Shown: piece by piece, positions 1-7,740 of the stretch
Position numbering within the stretch: the first letter of the stretch is position 1
Layout of the letters: each line of letters begins with the position of its first letter
NCBI GenBank assembly: GCA_030638305.1
Contig: DAOWEW010000154.1
Coordinates: forward strand, 1 to 7,822
Source: Desulfobacteraceae bacterium
Lineage (GTDB): Bacteria > Desulfobacterota > Desulfobacteria > Desulfobacterales > ETH-SRB1
Reading direction: 5' to 3'
Length of the DNA stretch: 7,822 bases
Program-made: the position numbers and the translations under genes
The notes under the pieces: generated by a model
Seen by the model: the letters and a program-made list of their open reading frames with translations, nothing else
Told to the model about the DNA's origin: nothing
The model's database searches: none

Positions 1-948
1 AAAAATAAAATTGGTCTGGCCCTTGGAACCGGCTCAGCCAGGGGATGGGCTCATATCGGAGTAATTAAGGCTTTGAATGAAGCAAATATCAAGGTGGATT
101 ATGTTGCCGGGGTAAGTATTGGCGCAGTTGTGGGTGCTGTTTATGCTGCCGGCAACATCAATGCTCTTGAAGATGTGGCTCTGCAACTTAACTGGAAGCA
201 AATCCTTTCTTTTATTGATATAGTCTTTCCAAAATCAGGGCTGATAGACGGCAACAAAATTGCCGATTTTATCCGCATGTATATAAAAGCAAAAAACATT
301 GAGGATCTTCCTTTGCCATTCTGCGCTGTATCAACAGATCTTGCGACCGGTAAGGAAATAATAATAAAAAAAGGAGATATTGTCGAAGCAGTAAGGGCCA
401 GCATATCTACTCCGGGCATATTCACACCTGTAATAAAAGACAATATGACACTTATTGACGGCGGTATTGTCAATTCTGTCCCTGTAAGCGTTGTAAGAAA
501 AATGGGCGCCGATATAGTTATTGCTGTTGATCTAACTCACGATATTATCAGCAATAGAGGTATCGGCAAAATACAAACTGTTTCCCCGGAAAGCATGCAG
601 ATGGTCGAGACATCAGACAGTCGCCCGATTAAAAAACAAACATTTCTTACCAGCTTGAATACAAAAATCCGTTCCATAGATATGTCAGCACTAACCCATA
701 TCAAGCAATGGATGAAGATAAACACTCTCCCGAACATCTTTGAAATATTGCTTGGTTCACTTTATATCATGGAAGCACAGATTACCTCAATCCAGTTGCA
801 ATCCGATCCCCCTGACCTGCTGATACAACCAAAACTGGGACACCTTAGATATCTTGAATTTCACAGAGCACAAGAGGCTATTCTTGAAGGATATGAAGCA
901 ACTAAATCCTCTTTAAAAAATTTGTATCGGTGTGACCATAAAAGTTGA
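1..948 (+). CDS. Patatin-like phospholipase / serine esterase (RssA-like), 5' end cut by window edge
   Basis: The reading frame is open from base 1 to the TGA at 946-948, giving 315 visible residues; probably only a handful of N-terminal residues are missing because the conserved glycine loop starts almost at once. Numbered from base 1, the oxyanion loop is GTGSARG at residues 9-15, followed by WAHIG. The nucleophile elbow is GVSIG at 37-41 with Ser39, and the catalytic Asp is Asp153 in DGG. This Ser-Asp dyad defines bacterial patatins, which hydrolyse acyl esters of lipids; the real substrate cannot be told from sequence. No signal peptide or membrane segment is seen in the visible part, so a cytoplasmic or membrane-peripheral location is likely. 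The second glycine of the usual GGG loop is Thr here. The C-terminal part (about residue 180 on) is a less conserved region that I do not recognise. The gene lies just upstream of hydB on the same strand and may be co-transcribed with it, but a functional link is not evident. Confidence 0.9.
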   Translation, partial: KNKIGLALGTGSARGWAHIGVIKALNEANIKVDYVAGVSIGAVVGAVYAAGNINALEDVALQLNWKQILSFIDIVFPKSGLIDGNKIADFIRMYIKAKNIEDLPLPFCAVSTDLATGKEIIIKKGDIVEAVRASISTPGIFTPVIKDNMTLIDGGIVNSVPVSVVRKMGADIVIAVDLTHDIISNRGIGKIQTVSPESMQMVETSDSRPIKKQTFLTSLNTKIRSIDMSALTHIKQWMKINTLPNIFEILLGSLYIMEAQITSIQLQSDPPDLLIQPKLGHLRYLEFHRAQEAILEGYEATKSSLKNLYRCDHKS

Positions 949-980
949 ACTCAAGAAATGACAGGGTAAAACATTCCACC

Positions 981-2024
981 ATGCTTTTTAAAACAATTAC
1001 CAAACAAAATTTTAAAAGAATGATTGAATCCCTCATGGAGGAAAATGAGGTCATCGGCCCGAAATCCAGGGATCGTGATATTGAGGGAAATAAAATATAC
1101 AGGTTCTTAAAGCTCAACTCCTTTGATGAGCTTGAGATGGACTATACCCGCTCATATTTGTCGCCCAAAAATTATTTTCTGCCCTTTAAGGAAGACCTTG
1201 TTACCTATTCTCTGCAAGACAAAGGCTGGGAACAGGAAATCCATTATACGATTCATCCGCGTGTCATCATCGGAATGCGGGCATGCGATATTAATGCTCT
1301 GCTGAAACTTGATCAGGTAATGTTAAAAAGCGCTTACCCAAACCCGTATTATTTTGCCCGCAGAAAAAATACCTTAATCATCGGACTTGATCACGAGCCT
1401 CTTGAAGACTGTTTTTGCAGGTCAATGAATGCAGATACGGCCTTTCACGGCTTTGATCTGTTTTTAACCGATATCGGGGATAAATATTTTGCGGCAATTA
1501 ATTCCGATACAGCCTTCATTATGTTGAACCGGTTTAATGCTGGAGAAATAACAGATGAAGACCAAATGCTTTTCAAGGCGGAAAAAAAGAAGATTGAATT
1601 AAAATTTAAAACTCAGGTGAGCATAAATATCCTTCCTGAATTAATGGACCTGGAATTTGACTCGGAAATCTGGAAAAAATGGGGAGATAAATGCCTTAGC
1701 TGCGGCAGTTGCGCAATGGTATGCCCCACCTGCTATTGCTATGGTATAAAAGAGGATATCAATCTTAATATTACCAGGGCTGTCAAGAGAAGGTTTTTAT
1801 ACTCGTGCAATCTTCTTGATTTTGCTGTCGTGGCCGGAGGGCATAATTTCCGGCCTGATGCGGGTGTGCGATTGAAGTATCGATATTATCACCAGTTCAG
1901 GGGATTTATGGAAGCGTTTGATCAATCGCTTTGCGTGGGATGCAACAGGTGCGGCAAGGCATGCCTGGCAGGTATAAACCCTAAAGCGGTAATTGATGAT
2001 TTAATTGAAACGGAGACAAAATGA
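981..2024 (+). CDS. hydB: Group 3b [NiFe] hydrogenase (sulfhydrogenase) beta subunit, two [4Fe-4S] ferredoxin-like clusters
   Basis: Electron-transfer subunit that should carry electrons between the NAD(P)-binding gamma subunit and the hydrogenase core. From the ATG at 981 the protein has 347 residues, close to the size of Pyrococcus HydB. The N-terminal two-thirds carries the family motif GMRACD (about residues 98-103). The C-terminal part has two cysteine sets: C238, C241, C244, C248 followed by PTCYC, and C318, C321, C324, C328. Between them lies the conserved AGGHNFRP...RYYHQF stretch. The family also includes the A subunit of anaerobic sulfite reductase, but the neighbouring hydD and hydA decide for hydrogenase. 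Start: an upstream TTG at 945 would overlap the patatin stop as TTGA and add 12 residues (NSRNDRVKHST...), but it has no Shine-Dalgarno sequence. The ATG at 981 gives a normal-looking N-terminus (MLFKTITK), although its own ribosome site (AGGG near 962) is weak and distant. The stop overlaps the hydG start (ATGA), suggesting translational coupling. Confidence 0.9.
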   Translation: MLFKTITKQNFKRMIESLMEENEVIGPKSRDRDIEGNKIYRFLKLNSFDELEMDYTRSYLSPKNYFLPFKEDLVTYSLQDKGWEQEIHYTIHPRVIIGMRACDINALLKLDQVMLKSAYPNPYYFARRKNTLIIGLDHEPLEDCFCRSMNADTAFHGFDLFLTDIGDKYFAAINSDTAFIMLNRFNAGEITDEDQMLFKAEKKKIELKFKTQVSINILPELMDLEFDSEIWKKWGDKCLSCGSCAMVCPTCYCYGIKEDINLNITRAVKRRFLYSCNLLDFAVVAGGHNFRPDAGVRLKYRYYHQFRGFMEAFDQSLCVGCNRCGKACLAGINPKAVIDDLIETETK

Positions 2025-2929
2025 ATCTGAAGATTATCCAGCCTGACATCAATAAAGAGCCTTTCATGTCAGGATCTCCGGATTTTAACCGGAAATCTAT
2101 TCTCATGCAGACAGAAAAAAGCTTTAAATCAGAGATTATCAATATCGTTACACTAACAGCTCTGGAAAAACTTTTTCACATAAGGATATCAGACCATTTT
2201 GAAAGAAAAAATTTTTCCTTTCTCCCCGGCCAATTCGTGATGGTCCATCTGCCTGGTTGCGGAGAGATTCCTGTCTCAATTTCAAGTTCCGCCTCAAACA
2301 AAGAATATATTGAACTCTGCATACGAAAGGTCGGCAAAGTTACCGAAATGATTCACAGATTGGAGCCGGGCGCCATCGTTGGCATAAGGGGCCCATTTGG
2401 AACCCACTTCCCTGTGCAAAAAATGACCGGCTGCAATGTTCTTTTGATCGCCGGAGGATTAGGCATTGCCCCGCTTCGCTCCCCCATTTACTGGATAAAT
2501 GAACACCGGTCCGAATACAGAGATATTACAATTATGTATGGGGCCAGAGAGCCTGATCAGATTCTGTTCGATTACCAGTTTGAAGAATGGAAAAAGATAT
2601 ACGGCTTGCAACTTCTGACAATTGTGCAGAATGCCGGAAAGGGTTGGAAAGGAAGGGTCGGGCTGATCACAGATCTGTTTAAAGAAGTTGCGATAGATCC
2701 TGAAAATACCTTTGCTATCGTATGCGGGCCGCCGGTTATGTTTAAATTTGTATGCGCGCACCTCAGCAATGTGGGAATCCCCCGGCACCGGATGTTTGTT
2801 TCTCTGGAGCGCAGGATGCACTGCGGCATGGGAAAATGCTGCCGCTGTAATGTCGGCTCCACATTTACATGTCTGGACGGGCCGATCTTTGATTACTGGA
2901 CTGTAATGAATCTTAAGGAAGCGATATAG
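2021..2929 (+). CDS. hydG: Group 3b [NiFe] hydrogenase gamma subunit, FAD/NAD(P)-binding with C-terminal [2Fe-2S]
   Basis: Diaphorase subunit that exchanges electrons with NAD(P)H. The 302 residues show a ferredoxin-NADP reductase-type FAD barrel (about 36-130), with the flavin-binding stretch IPVSISSS (83-90), VGKVTEM (104-110) and GIRGPFG (121-127). The nucleotide domain follows, with [11 protein letters not shown] (144-154) and CGPP (235-238). The C-terminal [2Fe-2S] site of dihydroorotate dehydrogenase electron-transfer type has C268, C273, C276 and C284, ending in DGP. AsrB of anaerobic sulfite reductase is a close relative; the operon context supports hydrogenase. The name hydG here follows the Pyrococcus hydBGDA operon and is unrelated to the [FeFe]-hydrogenase maturase HydG. 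The start at 2021 is supported by GGAG at 2012-2015 and by the ATGA overlap with hydB. About 28 residues precede the part that usually begins the family; in-frame Met16 (2066) and Met29 (2105) are alternatives. The cofactor preference, NADH or NADPH, cannot be read reliably. Confidence 0.92.
   Translation: MNLKIIQPDINKEPFMSGSPDFNRKSILMQTEKSFKSEIINIVTLTALEKLFHIRISDHFERKNFSFLPGQFVMVHLPGCGEIPVSISSSASNKEYIELCIRKVGKVTEMIHRLEPGAIVGIRGPFGTHFPVQKMTGCNVLLIAGGLGIAPLRSPIYWINEHRSEYRDITIMYGAREPDQILFDYQFEEWKKIYGLQLLTIVQNAGKGWKGRVGLITDLFKEVAIDPENTFAIVCGPPVMFKFVCAHLSNVGIPRHRMFVSLERRMHCGMGKCCRCNVGSTFTCLDGPIFDYWTVMNLKEAI
2915..2919 (+). promoter_or_regulatory. Stranded Shine-Dalgarno sequence (AAGGA), probably the ancestral hydD ribosome-binding site
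   Basis: AAGGA lies ten bases before an ATG at 2930 that directly abuts the hydG stop codon (TAG at 2927-2929). That ATG now opens only a nine-codon frame (MKKEVPKVY, stop at 2957-2959) that runs into the palindromic insertion. The spacing and the abutting stop-start layout are what one expects for the next gene of a compact operon, so I infer that this was the ribosome-binding site of hydD before the insertion. Confidence 0.5.
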
Positions 2930-2934
2930 ATGAA

Positions 2935-3152
2935 GAAAGAAGTGCCTAAAGTATATTAAAGTGCCTAAAATGCCTAAAGTTATGGTACGCCTTCGGCGTG
3001 GCTATAGATTTTCAGGGCTTGGTTATAAGTTAAAATAAAAACAAAGGGAGCAAAGTTGTATGGTAAAAAAATTAAAATTGGCAGCGCAGAAGGCGCATTC
3101 ATTAACTTTAGGCACTTTAATATACTTTAACATACTTTAGGCACTTTTTGTT
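2935..3152. mobile_element. Palindromic MITE-like insertion separating hydG from hydD
   Basis: A roughly 218-bp non-coding block with complementary ends. Left arm 2950-2969 (AGTATATTAAAGTGCCTAAA) is perfectly complementary to 3107-3126. In a second register 2941-2962 pairs with 3124-3145 with one mismatch, and 2971-2982 pairs perfectly with 3103-3114. The core TGCCTAAA occurs three times on the left (2943, 2962, 2971) and twice inverted on the right (3107-3114, 3136-3143). Inside, a small hairpin (ACGCC-TTC-GGCGT, 2987-2999) resembles an inverted counterpart near 3083-3099. The block is flanked by ATGAA at 2930-2934 and 3153-3157, a possible 5-bp target duplication. No transposase or other convincing gene lies inside, so it would be a non-autonomous element or an intergenic palindromic repeat family. 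The outer boundary is set by the ATGAA copies and is a guess; the arms are seen directly. As RNA it could fold into a long hairpin between hydG and hydD and lower or separate expression of the downstream genes. Confidence 0.6.
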
Positions 3153-3911
3153 ATGAAATATTTAGGAATAACTCTTGAAAGGCCAAGGGTCGGGGTTTTT
3201 GATTTTACAGGCTGTGAAGGATGCCAGCTTCAGATAGCCAATAATGAAGCGTCATTAAAGGATTTGTTTGGCCTGGTAGAAATTGTAAACTTCAGGGAAA
3301 TATCTTCTGAAAGGCGTGACGATTATGAGATTGCCTTTGTGGAAGGGAGTATTACAACCGATAACGAAATAGCAAGGCTTAAAAAAATTCGCAACCATGC
3401 CAAAATCCTCGTGGCTATGGGAGCATGCGCATGCTCCGGCGGTGTGAATAACCTGAGAAGCCGTTTTCCTCTGCCGGATGCTATAAAAGAAGTCTATGGT
3501 GAGCATCATATAGATAGCGGTCCGGTCAGGAAGGTAAAAGATATTGTTCCTGTTGATATTGAACTTCCCGGGTGTCCTGTTTCAAAAACTGAATTTGAAT
3601 GGCTGGTGCGAAATCTTGTGCTTGGAATAACACCGCAATTTCCAACTTATCCCGTTTGTGTTGAGTGCAAACAACGGCTTAATTCATGTGTTGTCGATAT
3701 GGGTATGATCTGCCTGGGACCTCTCACACGCGCCGGTTGCGACGCTGTATGCCCAAGAAACCGCTTAGGTTGCTGGGGTTGCAGGGGCCCCTCAGACGAA
3801 GTGAATTTTGAATCGCTCATTGAAATACACATGCAAAAAGGATTTTCAAAGGAACAAATTGTAGAGAAGATAAAATTTTTCAATACATTCAGCGGAATTT
3901 TTAAGCAATGA
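3153..3911 (+). CDS. hydD: Group 3b [NiFe] hydrogenase delta (small) subunit, Fe-S relay
   Basis: Small subunit of the hydrogenase core, related to the 20-kDa NuoB/PSST family; it passes electrons between the [NiFe] site in HydA and the HydB/HydG half. The 252 residues contain the proximal-cluster pattern: C21 and C24 in the CEGC motif, GACAC (C92, C94), and C141 in LPGCPV. A C-terminal cysteine-rich region with C169, C172, C179, C187, C196, C200, C207 and C210 (including CLGP, AGCDAVCP and CWGCRGP) is typical of group 3 small subunits and should bind two further clusters. There is no Tat signal, which fits a cytoplasmic enzyme. The ATG at 3153 has no good Shine-Dalgarno sequence; the bases before it are the arm of the palindromic element plus TTTTTGTT. 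The protein nevertheless starts at a normal distance from the CEGC motif, so the gene is intact. The stop overlaps the hydA start (ATGA). Confidence 0.93.
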   Translation: MKYLGITLERPRVGVFDFTGCEGCQLQIANNEASLKDLFGLVEIVNFREISSERRDDYEIAFVEGSITTDNEIARLKKIRNHAKILVAMGACACSGGVNNLRSRFPLPDAIKEVYGEHHIDSGPVRKVKDIVPVDIELPGCPVSKTEFEWLVRNLVLGITPQFPTYPVCVECKQRLNSCVVDMGMICLGPLTRAGCDAVCPRNRLGCWGCRGPSDEVNFESLIEIHMQKGFSKEQIVEKIKFFNTFSGIFKQ

Positions 3912-5194
3912 AAATCAGTATTAACAGACCGATCAACATAGAAATTAAGCATATGACCCGTGTAGAGGGGCATGGCGACATAAAAATAAAGGTGGAAAAC
4001 GGCAAGCTAATTGAATGTGTTTGGAAAGTCGTTGAAACTCCAAGATTTTTTGAGGTAATGTTTAAAGGGCTTCCTGTTGAAATGGCTCCGCTCCTTGCAT
4101 CACGTATCTGCGGTATTTGTTCCATCTCACACGCCCTGGCAAGCGTCAGAGCCATTGAAAACGCTCTGCAGATTGAAATTCCGGAAACCGCTCAAAAGGC
4201 AAGGCTTCTTGCCAAGCATGCAGAAACCCTGCAAAGCCATACCCTTCATCTCTTTTTTTTGGTTGCCCCTGATTTTCTTAATGTTCCCAGTGCAGTTCAT
4301 TTAATAAAATCAAACCCGCGGCTGGTAGAACTCGCGACCATGATAAAAGGTTTCGCAAACAACGCATCCGATCTTTTTGCAGGAAGAACAACCCATCCGG
4401 TTGTCATTAAAATAGGCGGCTTAACACAGGTTCCGCGCAAAAAACAATTAAGAGAACTATCCAAAGATATAGATGCGACAATCCCGCATCTCTGGGAAGC
4501 CCTTGATTTTTTTAAGAAGATTGAGCTTCCTGATTTTACGAGAGAAACCGAGCTTGTATCCCTCAAGGGGGACAGGTGTTATCCCTTTATCGGAGGAGAT
4601 CTTGTTTCAAGCGACGGCGTTTATAAAAAGGAAAACGAATATCTTGCCATGTCAAACGAGTATCTTGTCGATTTTTCAACCTCAAAATTCAGCAGGCTGA
4701 GCAGAGAATCTTTTGCCGTGGGCTCGCTGGCAAGGTTTAGCAACAACTATGATCTGCTCCACCCAAAAGCAAAAGAGATCGCCGGGGAACTGAATATTAA
4801 ACCGGGCAATTTTAACCCCTTCTTTAATAACCTGGCGCAACTTGTGGAATGCTTTCATGTAATTTATGAGTCAAAAGATATGCTTTCAGAATTAATTGAC
4901 TCAGACACATCTGAATTTTCAACCCCTTATAAAACAAAGAAATGCGAAGGAGTTGGAGCAGTTGAGGCACCTCGCGGGATACTTTATCATTACTACCGGA
5001 TAGATGAGGATGGAAAAATTGAGAAAGCAGATTGTGTAATTCCTACCGGTCAGAATCATGCCAACATTTATTATGATATGCAAAGCCTTGTTGAAAAATC
5101 AATCGCACAGGGAAAGGGCGAAGAAGAGATCAAACGTCTTGCTCAGATGCTCGTCCGAGCTTACGACCCATGCATATCCTGTTCTACGCATTAA
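3908..5194 (+). CDS. hydA: Group 3b [NiFe] hydrogenase alpha (large, catalytic) subunit without C-terminal tail
   Basis: Catalytic subunit that holds the Ni-Fe(CN)2CO centre and splits or forms H2. All four metal-binding cysteines are present: C68 and C71 in RICGICSISH (residues 66-75), and C422 and C425 in DPCISCSTH (420-428). Other conserved stretches are RVEGHG (18-23), GRTTHPVVIKIGG (159-171), EAPRG (353-357) and PTGQN (379-383). The 428-residue length fits group 3 large subunits. The protein stops directly after His428, so the short peptide that a maturation protease normally removes after this His is absent (four residues in Pyrococcus HydA, as I recall). The start at 3908 overlaps the hydD stop as ATGA; no strong ribosome site is seen, so translation is probably coupled to hydD. 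No maturation (hyp) genes are in the window. The gene ends 33 bp from the convergent priA. Confidence 0.95.
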   Translation: MKISINRPINIEIKHMTRVEGHGDIKIKVENGKLIECVWKVVETPRFFEVMFKGLPVEMAPLLASRICGICSISHALASVRAIENALQIEIPETAQKARLLAKHAETLQSHTLHLFFLVAPDFLNVPSAVHLIKSNPRLVELATMIKGFANNASDLFAGRTTHPVVIKIGGLTQVPRKKQLRELSKDIDATIPHLWEALDFFKKIELPDFTRETELVSLKGDRCYPFIGGDLVSSDGVYKKENEYLAMSNEYLVDFSTSKFSRLSRESFAVGSLARFSNNYDLLHPKAKEIAGELNIKPGNFNPFFNNLAQLVECFHVIYESKDMLSELIDSDTSEFSTPYKTKKCEGVGAVEAPRGILYHYYRIDEDGKIEKADCVIPTGQNHANIYYDMQSLVEKSIAQGKGEEEIKRLAQMLVRAYDPCISCSTH

Positions 5195-5227
5195 GCTGTA
5201 ACCAATGGGGGGGACTTGCCTCTGCTT

Positions 5228-7675
5228 TTACATCATAAAAAAAGGATCCATATCAACAACAATTTTAATCTTGTGCTTGTAAAATTTTGATGAGTTTTTG
5301 AACATCATTAAATGAATCAGGCTGTGAAGTTCTCTCACACTCAGACTTTTTAAAAGAATTTGCCATCTATACTGTTTTGCTATTTTGTGCAGGGGAGCTT
5401 CAATGGGCCCTAATACTTCTATTGATTTTATAAAAGATTTATTATTATTTTTCAAGGTATTGCAAAGATTCCCAACTGCAAGAGCATGCTGCCTTGTTTT
5501 TTCCTTGTCATTCCCGGAAATTTTAATTTGCACCATCCTTGAAAACGGTGGATATTTCAGGCTCTTTCTAAAGCGTATTTCTTTATTGTAAAATGCTTTA
5601 AAGTTCTGAATTTTTGCAGATAAAATGCTGAAATGTTCCGGATTGTAAGTTTGCAATATCGCTCTGCCGGATACATTCCCCCTGCCGCCTCTTCCTGATA
5701 CCTGAGTGAGAAGCTGAAACGTTCGTTCTCCTGCACGAAAATCCGGCAGACTCAAAGAAAGATCGGCACAAATTATGCCGACCAGGGTAATATTTGGGAA
5801 GTCATGACCTTTTGCTATCATTTGAGTTCCGATAAGTATATCTATTGTATTATTCTTCATGCCTTTAAGAAGTTTTAAAACAGAACCCTTGCGGGTGGTG
5901 GTATCACGATCCATTCTCGCTGTTTTTGCATCAGGAAAAAGCGACTTGACTGCGGCCTCAAGTTTTTCTGTACCAAGTCCTAATAATAAAATACCGGCAG
6001 ATCCGCAGGTCGGACAATTTGAAGTGGATGCCAATGTAAAACCACAATAATGACACTTGTATGCATTGGCATGCTTGTGAAAAGTAAGAGAAATATCACA
6101 ATTTTTGCACTTAATAGCTTTACCGCATGATGCACAAACCGGCGAACTCGCGAAACCCCGTCTGTTCAGAAACAGCAAAATCTGTTCTTTACGTTCCAGG
6201 GTTTTTTTCATAGCCTCGTAAAGCTCCGATGAAATAAACTTTTTAACTCCTCTGCAATCTCTAACCTTGCGCAGATCAATGATAGTGACCTCAGGCAAAG
6301 GTCTTTTTTCAATACGTTTTTTCAGAGTCAGTTCAGTAAATTTATTTATCGTAACATTATAATATGACTGAATCGAAGGTGTGGCAGATCCCAGCAATGC
6401 AACACAATTGTCTAACTTTGCTCTAACAACAGCAATATCCCTTGCATTATAACGGAGGCCGCCTTCCTGCTTGTAAGAAACATCGTGTTCCTCATCTACA
6501 ATAATTATTCCGATATTATCAAAAGGCGCAAAAATGGCTGACCTTGCACCTATAGCTATAGTTGCTTCTCCTGAAGATATGCGCATCCACTGATCATAGC
6601 GTTCGCCTGCTGAAAGCCCGCTGTGAAGCACAGCAATGCACTCTCCAAAGCGAGCTCTAAAACGCCTTTCCATCTGAGATATAAGGGCAATTTCAGGAAC
6701 AAGTACTATAACATTGCATTTTTTCTTTATAGCTTCTGCAGCAAGCTGCATATAAACTTCTGTTTTTCCGCTTCCTGTGACCCCTGCCAGCAGAAAGGTT
6801 GAAAATCCTTTATTAAGGGAGGTTGCGACTTTTGAAACAACTTGTTCCTGTTCTTTTGTTAGTATATGGGCGGTATCGGTTTCAATAGATTCGCCGAATG
6901 GATCACGATAAGTTCTTTTTTTAATGATAGAAATATAACCTTTGTTTTCCAAAGATTTAATTAATCCAGGAGCGGACGGTACCAGTTCTTTTAATTTTTT
7001 TACAGATAGCTCACTTTCTTCTTTTAGTGCATCTATTATTTTCTTTTTTTGAGCCGAAAGCTCCTTAACTGAAATTTCTGAGCTGATTAAAGCTACATAA
7101 CGTTCCAGCTTTAATCTTGTTTTTCCTTTTTTTAGCTCACGCTTGCTGACAATCAATCCCAGGTTTTCCATGGTTTGAATTAAGGAATTCGGGATGTTTT
7201 TGTTAATAATTTTACAAAGATTTTTTTGTTGACAGGCATCGAATTCAAGAGAACTTAAAATTTCCCTTTGTAGAGGCGGGACAGAATTATCTTTAATGGC
7301 ATTTTTACCATTTTCTGTAATTGCTATCATAGCAAAGTCATAAAGATTCAGTCCGCCCGGAAGCGCACTTTTTATAACTTCTCCGATTGGATATATATAG
7401 TATTTTGAAATCCACCTGAAAAATGGGACTGATGAGGAAAAGAAAAGAGGTTTGTCATCAAGAATATCCAGAATAAACTTTATTTCAATTTCGTTCAGAC
7501 TTGTTTTTTCGCATAAGCCCAGTATATATCCTGTCACCTTGCGCCCGCCAAAAGGGACAAGAACTCTCTTGCCAACAGATATAAATTTGAAAAAATTTTC
7601 CGGAATCCGGTAGGTAAAGGTATTATATACTGGAAGAGCTATAGCTATATCTAAATATTTTGAGTTAGTCGTCAT
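5228..7675 (-). CDS. priA: Primosomal protein N' (replication restart helicase PriA)
   Basis: ATP-dependent 3'-5' DNA helicase that recognises stalled forks and reloads the replisome. The 815 residues show the full architecture. A 3'-end-binding N-terminal domain (about 1-110) is followed by a winged-helix-like segment (about 130-260). Next is a superfamily 2 helicase core with Walker A GVTGSGKT (298-305), DEEH (394-397), the PriA-type aromatic-rich loop after it (YKQEGGLRYNARD), and GSATPS (429-434). An eight-cysteine double zinc site (C514, C517, C523, C526, C541, C544, C554, C557) is inserted in the core. Motif V is GTQMIAKGHDFPN (616-628) and motif VI QVSGRGGRG (658-666); the usual QVAGRAGR has Ala where this has Ser and Gly, but both arginines are kept. 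The C-terminal domain runs to residue 815 (DPFFMM). The start is firm: an in-frame stop lies just two codons upstream (complement of 7679-7681), although no Shine-Dalgarno sequence is visible. It is likely a single-gene unit convergent to the hydrogenase operon. Confidence 0.97.
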   Translation of the reverse strand: MTTNSKYLDIAIALPVYNTFTYRIPENFFKFISVGKRVLVPFGGRKVTGYILGLCEKTSLNEIEIKFILDILDDKPLFFSSSVPFFRWISKYYIYPIGEVIKSALPGGLNLYDFAMIAITENGKNAIKDNSVPPLQREILSSLEFDACQQKNLCKIINKNIPNSLIQTMENLGLIVSKRELKKGKTRLKLERYVALISSEISVKELSAQKKKIIDALKEESELSVKKLKELVPSAPGLIKSLENKGYISIIKKRTYRDPFGESIETDTAHILTKEQEQVVSKVATSLNKGFSTFLLAGVTGSGKTEVYMQLAAEAIKKKCNVIVLVPEIALISQMERRFRARFGECIAVLHSGLSAGERYDQWMRISSGEATIAIGARSAIFAPFDNIGIIIVDEEHDVSYKQEGGLRYNARDIAVVRAKLDNCVALLGSATPSIQSYYNVTINKFTELTLKKRIEKRPLPEVTIIDLRKVRDCRGVKKFISSELYEAMKKTLERKEQILLFLNRRGFASSPVCASCGKAIKCKNCDISLTFHKHANAYKCHYCGFTLASTSNCPTCGSAGILLLGLGTEKLEAAVKSLFPDAKTARMDRDTTTRKGSVLKLLKGMKNNTIDILIGTQMIAKGHDFPNITLVGIICADLSLSLPDFRAGERTFQLLTQVSGRGGRGNVSGRAILQTYNPEHFSILSAKIQNFKAFYNKEIRFRKSLKYPPFSRMVQIKISGNDKEKTRQHALAVGNLCNTLKNNNKSFIKSIEVLGPIEAPLHKIAKQYRWQILLKSLSVRELHSLIHLMMFKNSSKFYKHKIKIVVDMDPFFMM

Positions 7676-7714
7676 TAATTAAGGAACGGGGTTTAAATAA
7701 CCTTCTCATTTAGG

Positions 7715-7723
7715 TACTCAGAT
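7715..7723. repeat. Third copy of the hairpin arm core TACTCAGAT
   Basis: TACTCAGAT here is identical to 7794-7802 and complementary to ATCTGAGTA at 7742-7750. The left arm of the large hairpin can therefore pair either with this copy (loop of 18 bases) or with the distal arm. It lies about 40 bp upstream of the priA start. Confidence 0.7.
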
Positions 7724-7740
7724 TTAGGTTGGATTTGTTC

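Noticed and set aside
141..473. Antisense open frame within the patatin gene.
   Set aside because: The plus-strand frame carries all catalytic motifs of a patatin; the antisense product has no family features and is a shadow frame.
1832..1855. Inverted repeat GGCCGGA / TCCGGCC with a 10-base loop inside hydB.
   Set aside because: It falls on codons for the conserved AGGHNFRP motif and has no T-run, so it is explained by coding constraint.
2459..2862. Two overlapping antisense frames within hydG.
   Set aside because: They lie wholly within a well-conserved FAD/NAD(P)-Fe-S protein on the plus strand and show no motif of their own.
945..2929. Alternative reading of hydB and hydG as asrA and asrB of an anaerobic sulfite reductase.
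   Set aside because: The families are homologous, but no siroheme sulfite reductase subunit follows; [NiFe] small and large subunit genes do, in the hydBGDA order.
3060..3140. 26-codon frame (MVKKLKLAAQKAHS...) with GGGAG at 3046-3050 as a ribosome site, inside the spacer between hydG and hydD.
   Set aside because: The ribosome site is good, but the second half is simply the repeat arm read through in frame. There is no recognisable protein and the codons overlap the palindrome. It may be a translated leader by accident, but the evidence is too thin to call a gene.
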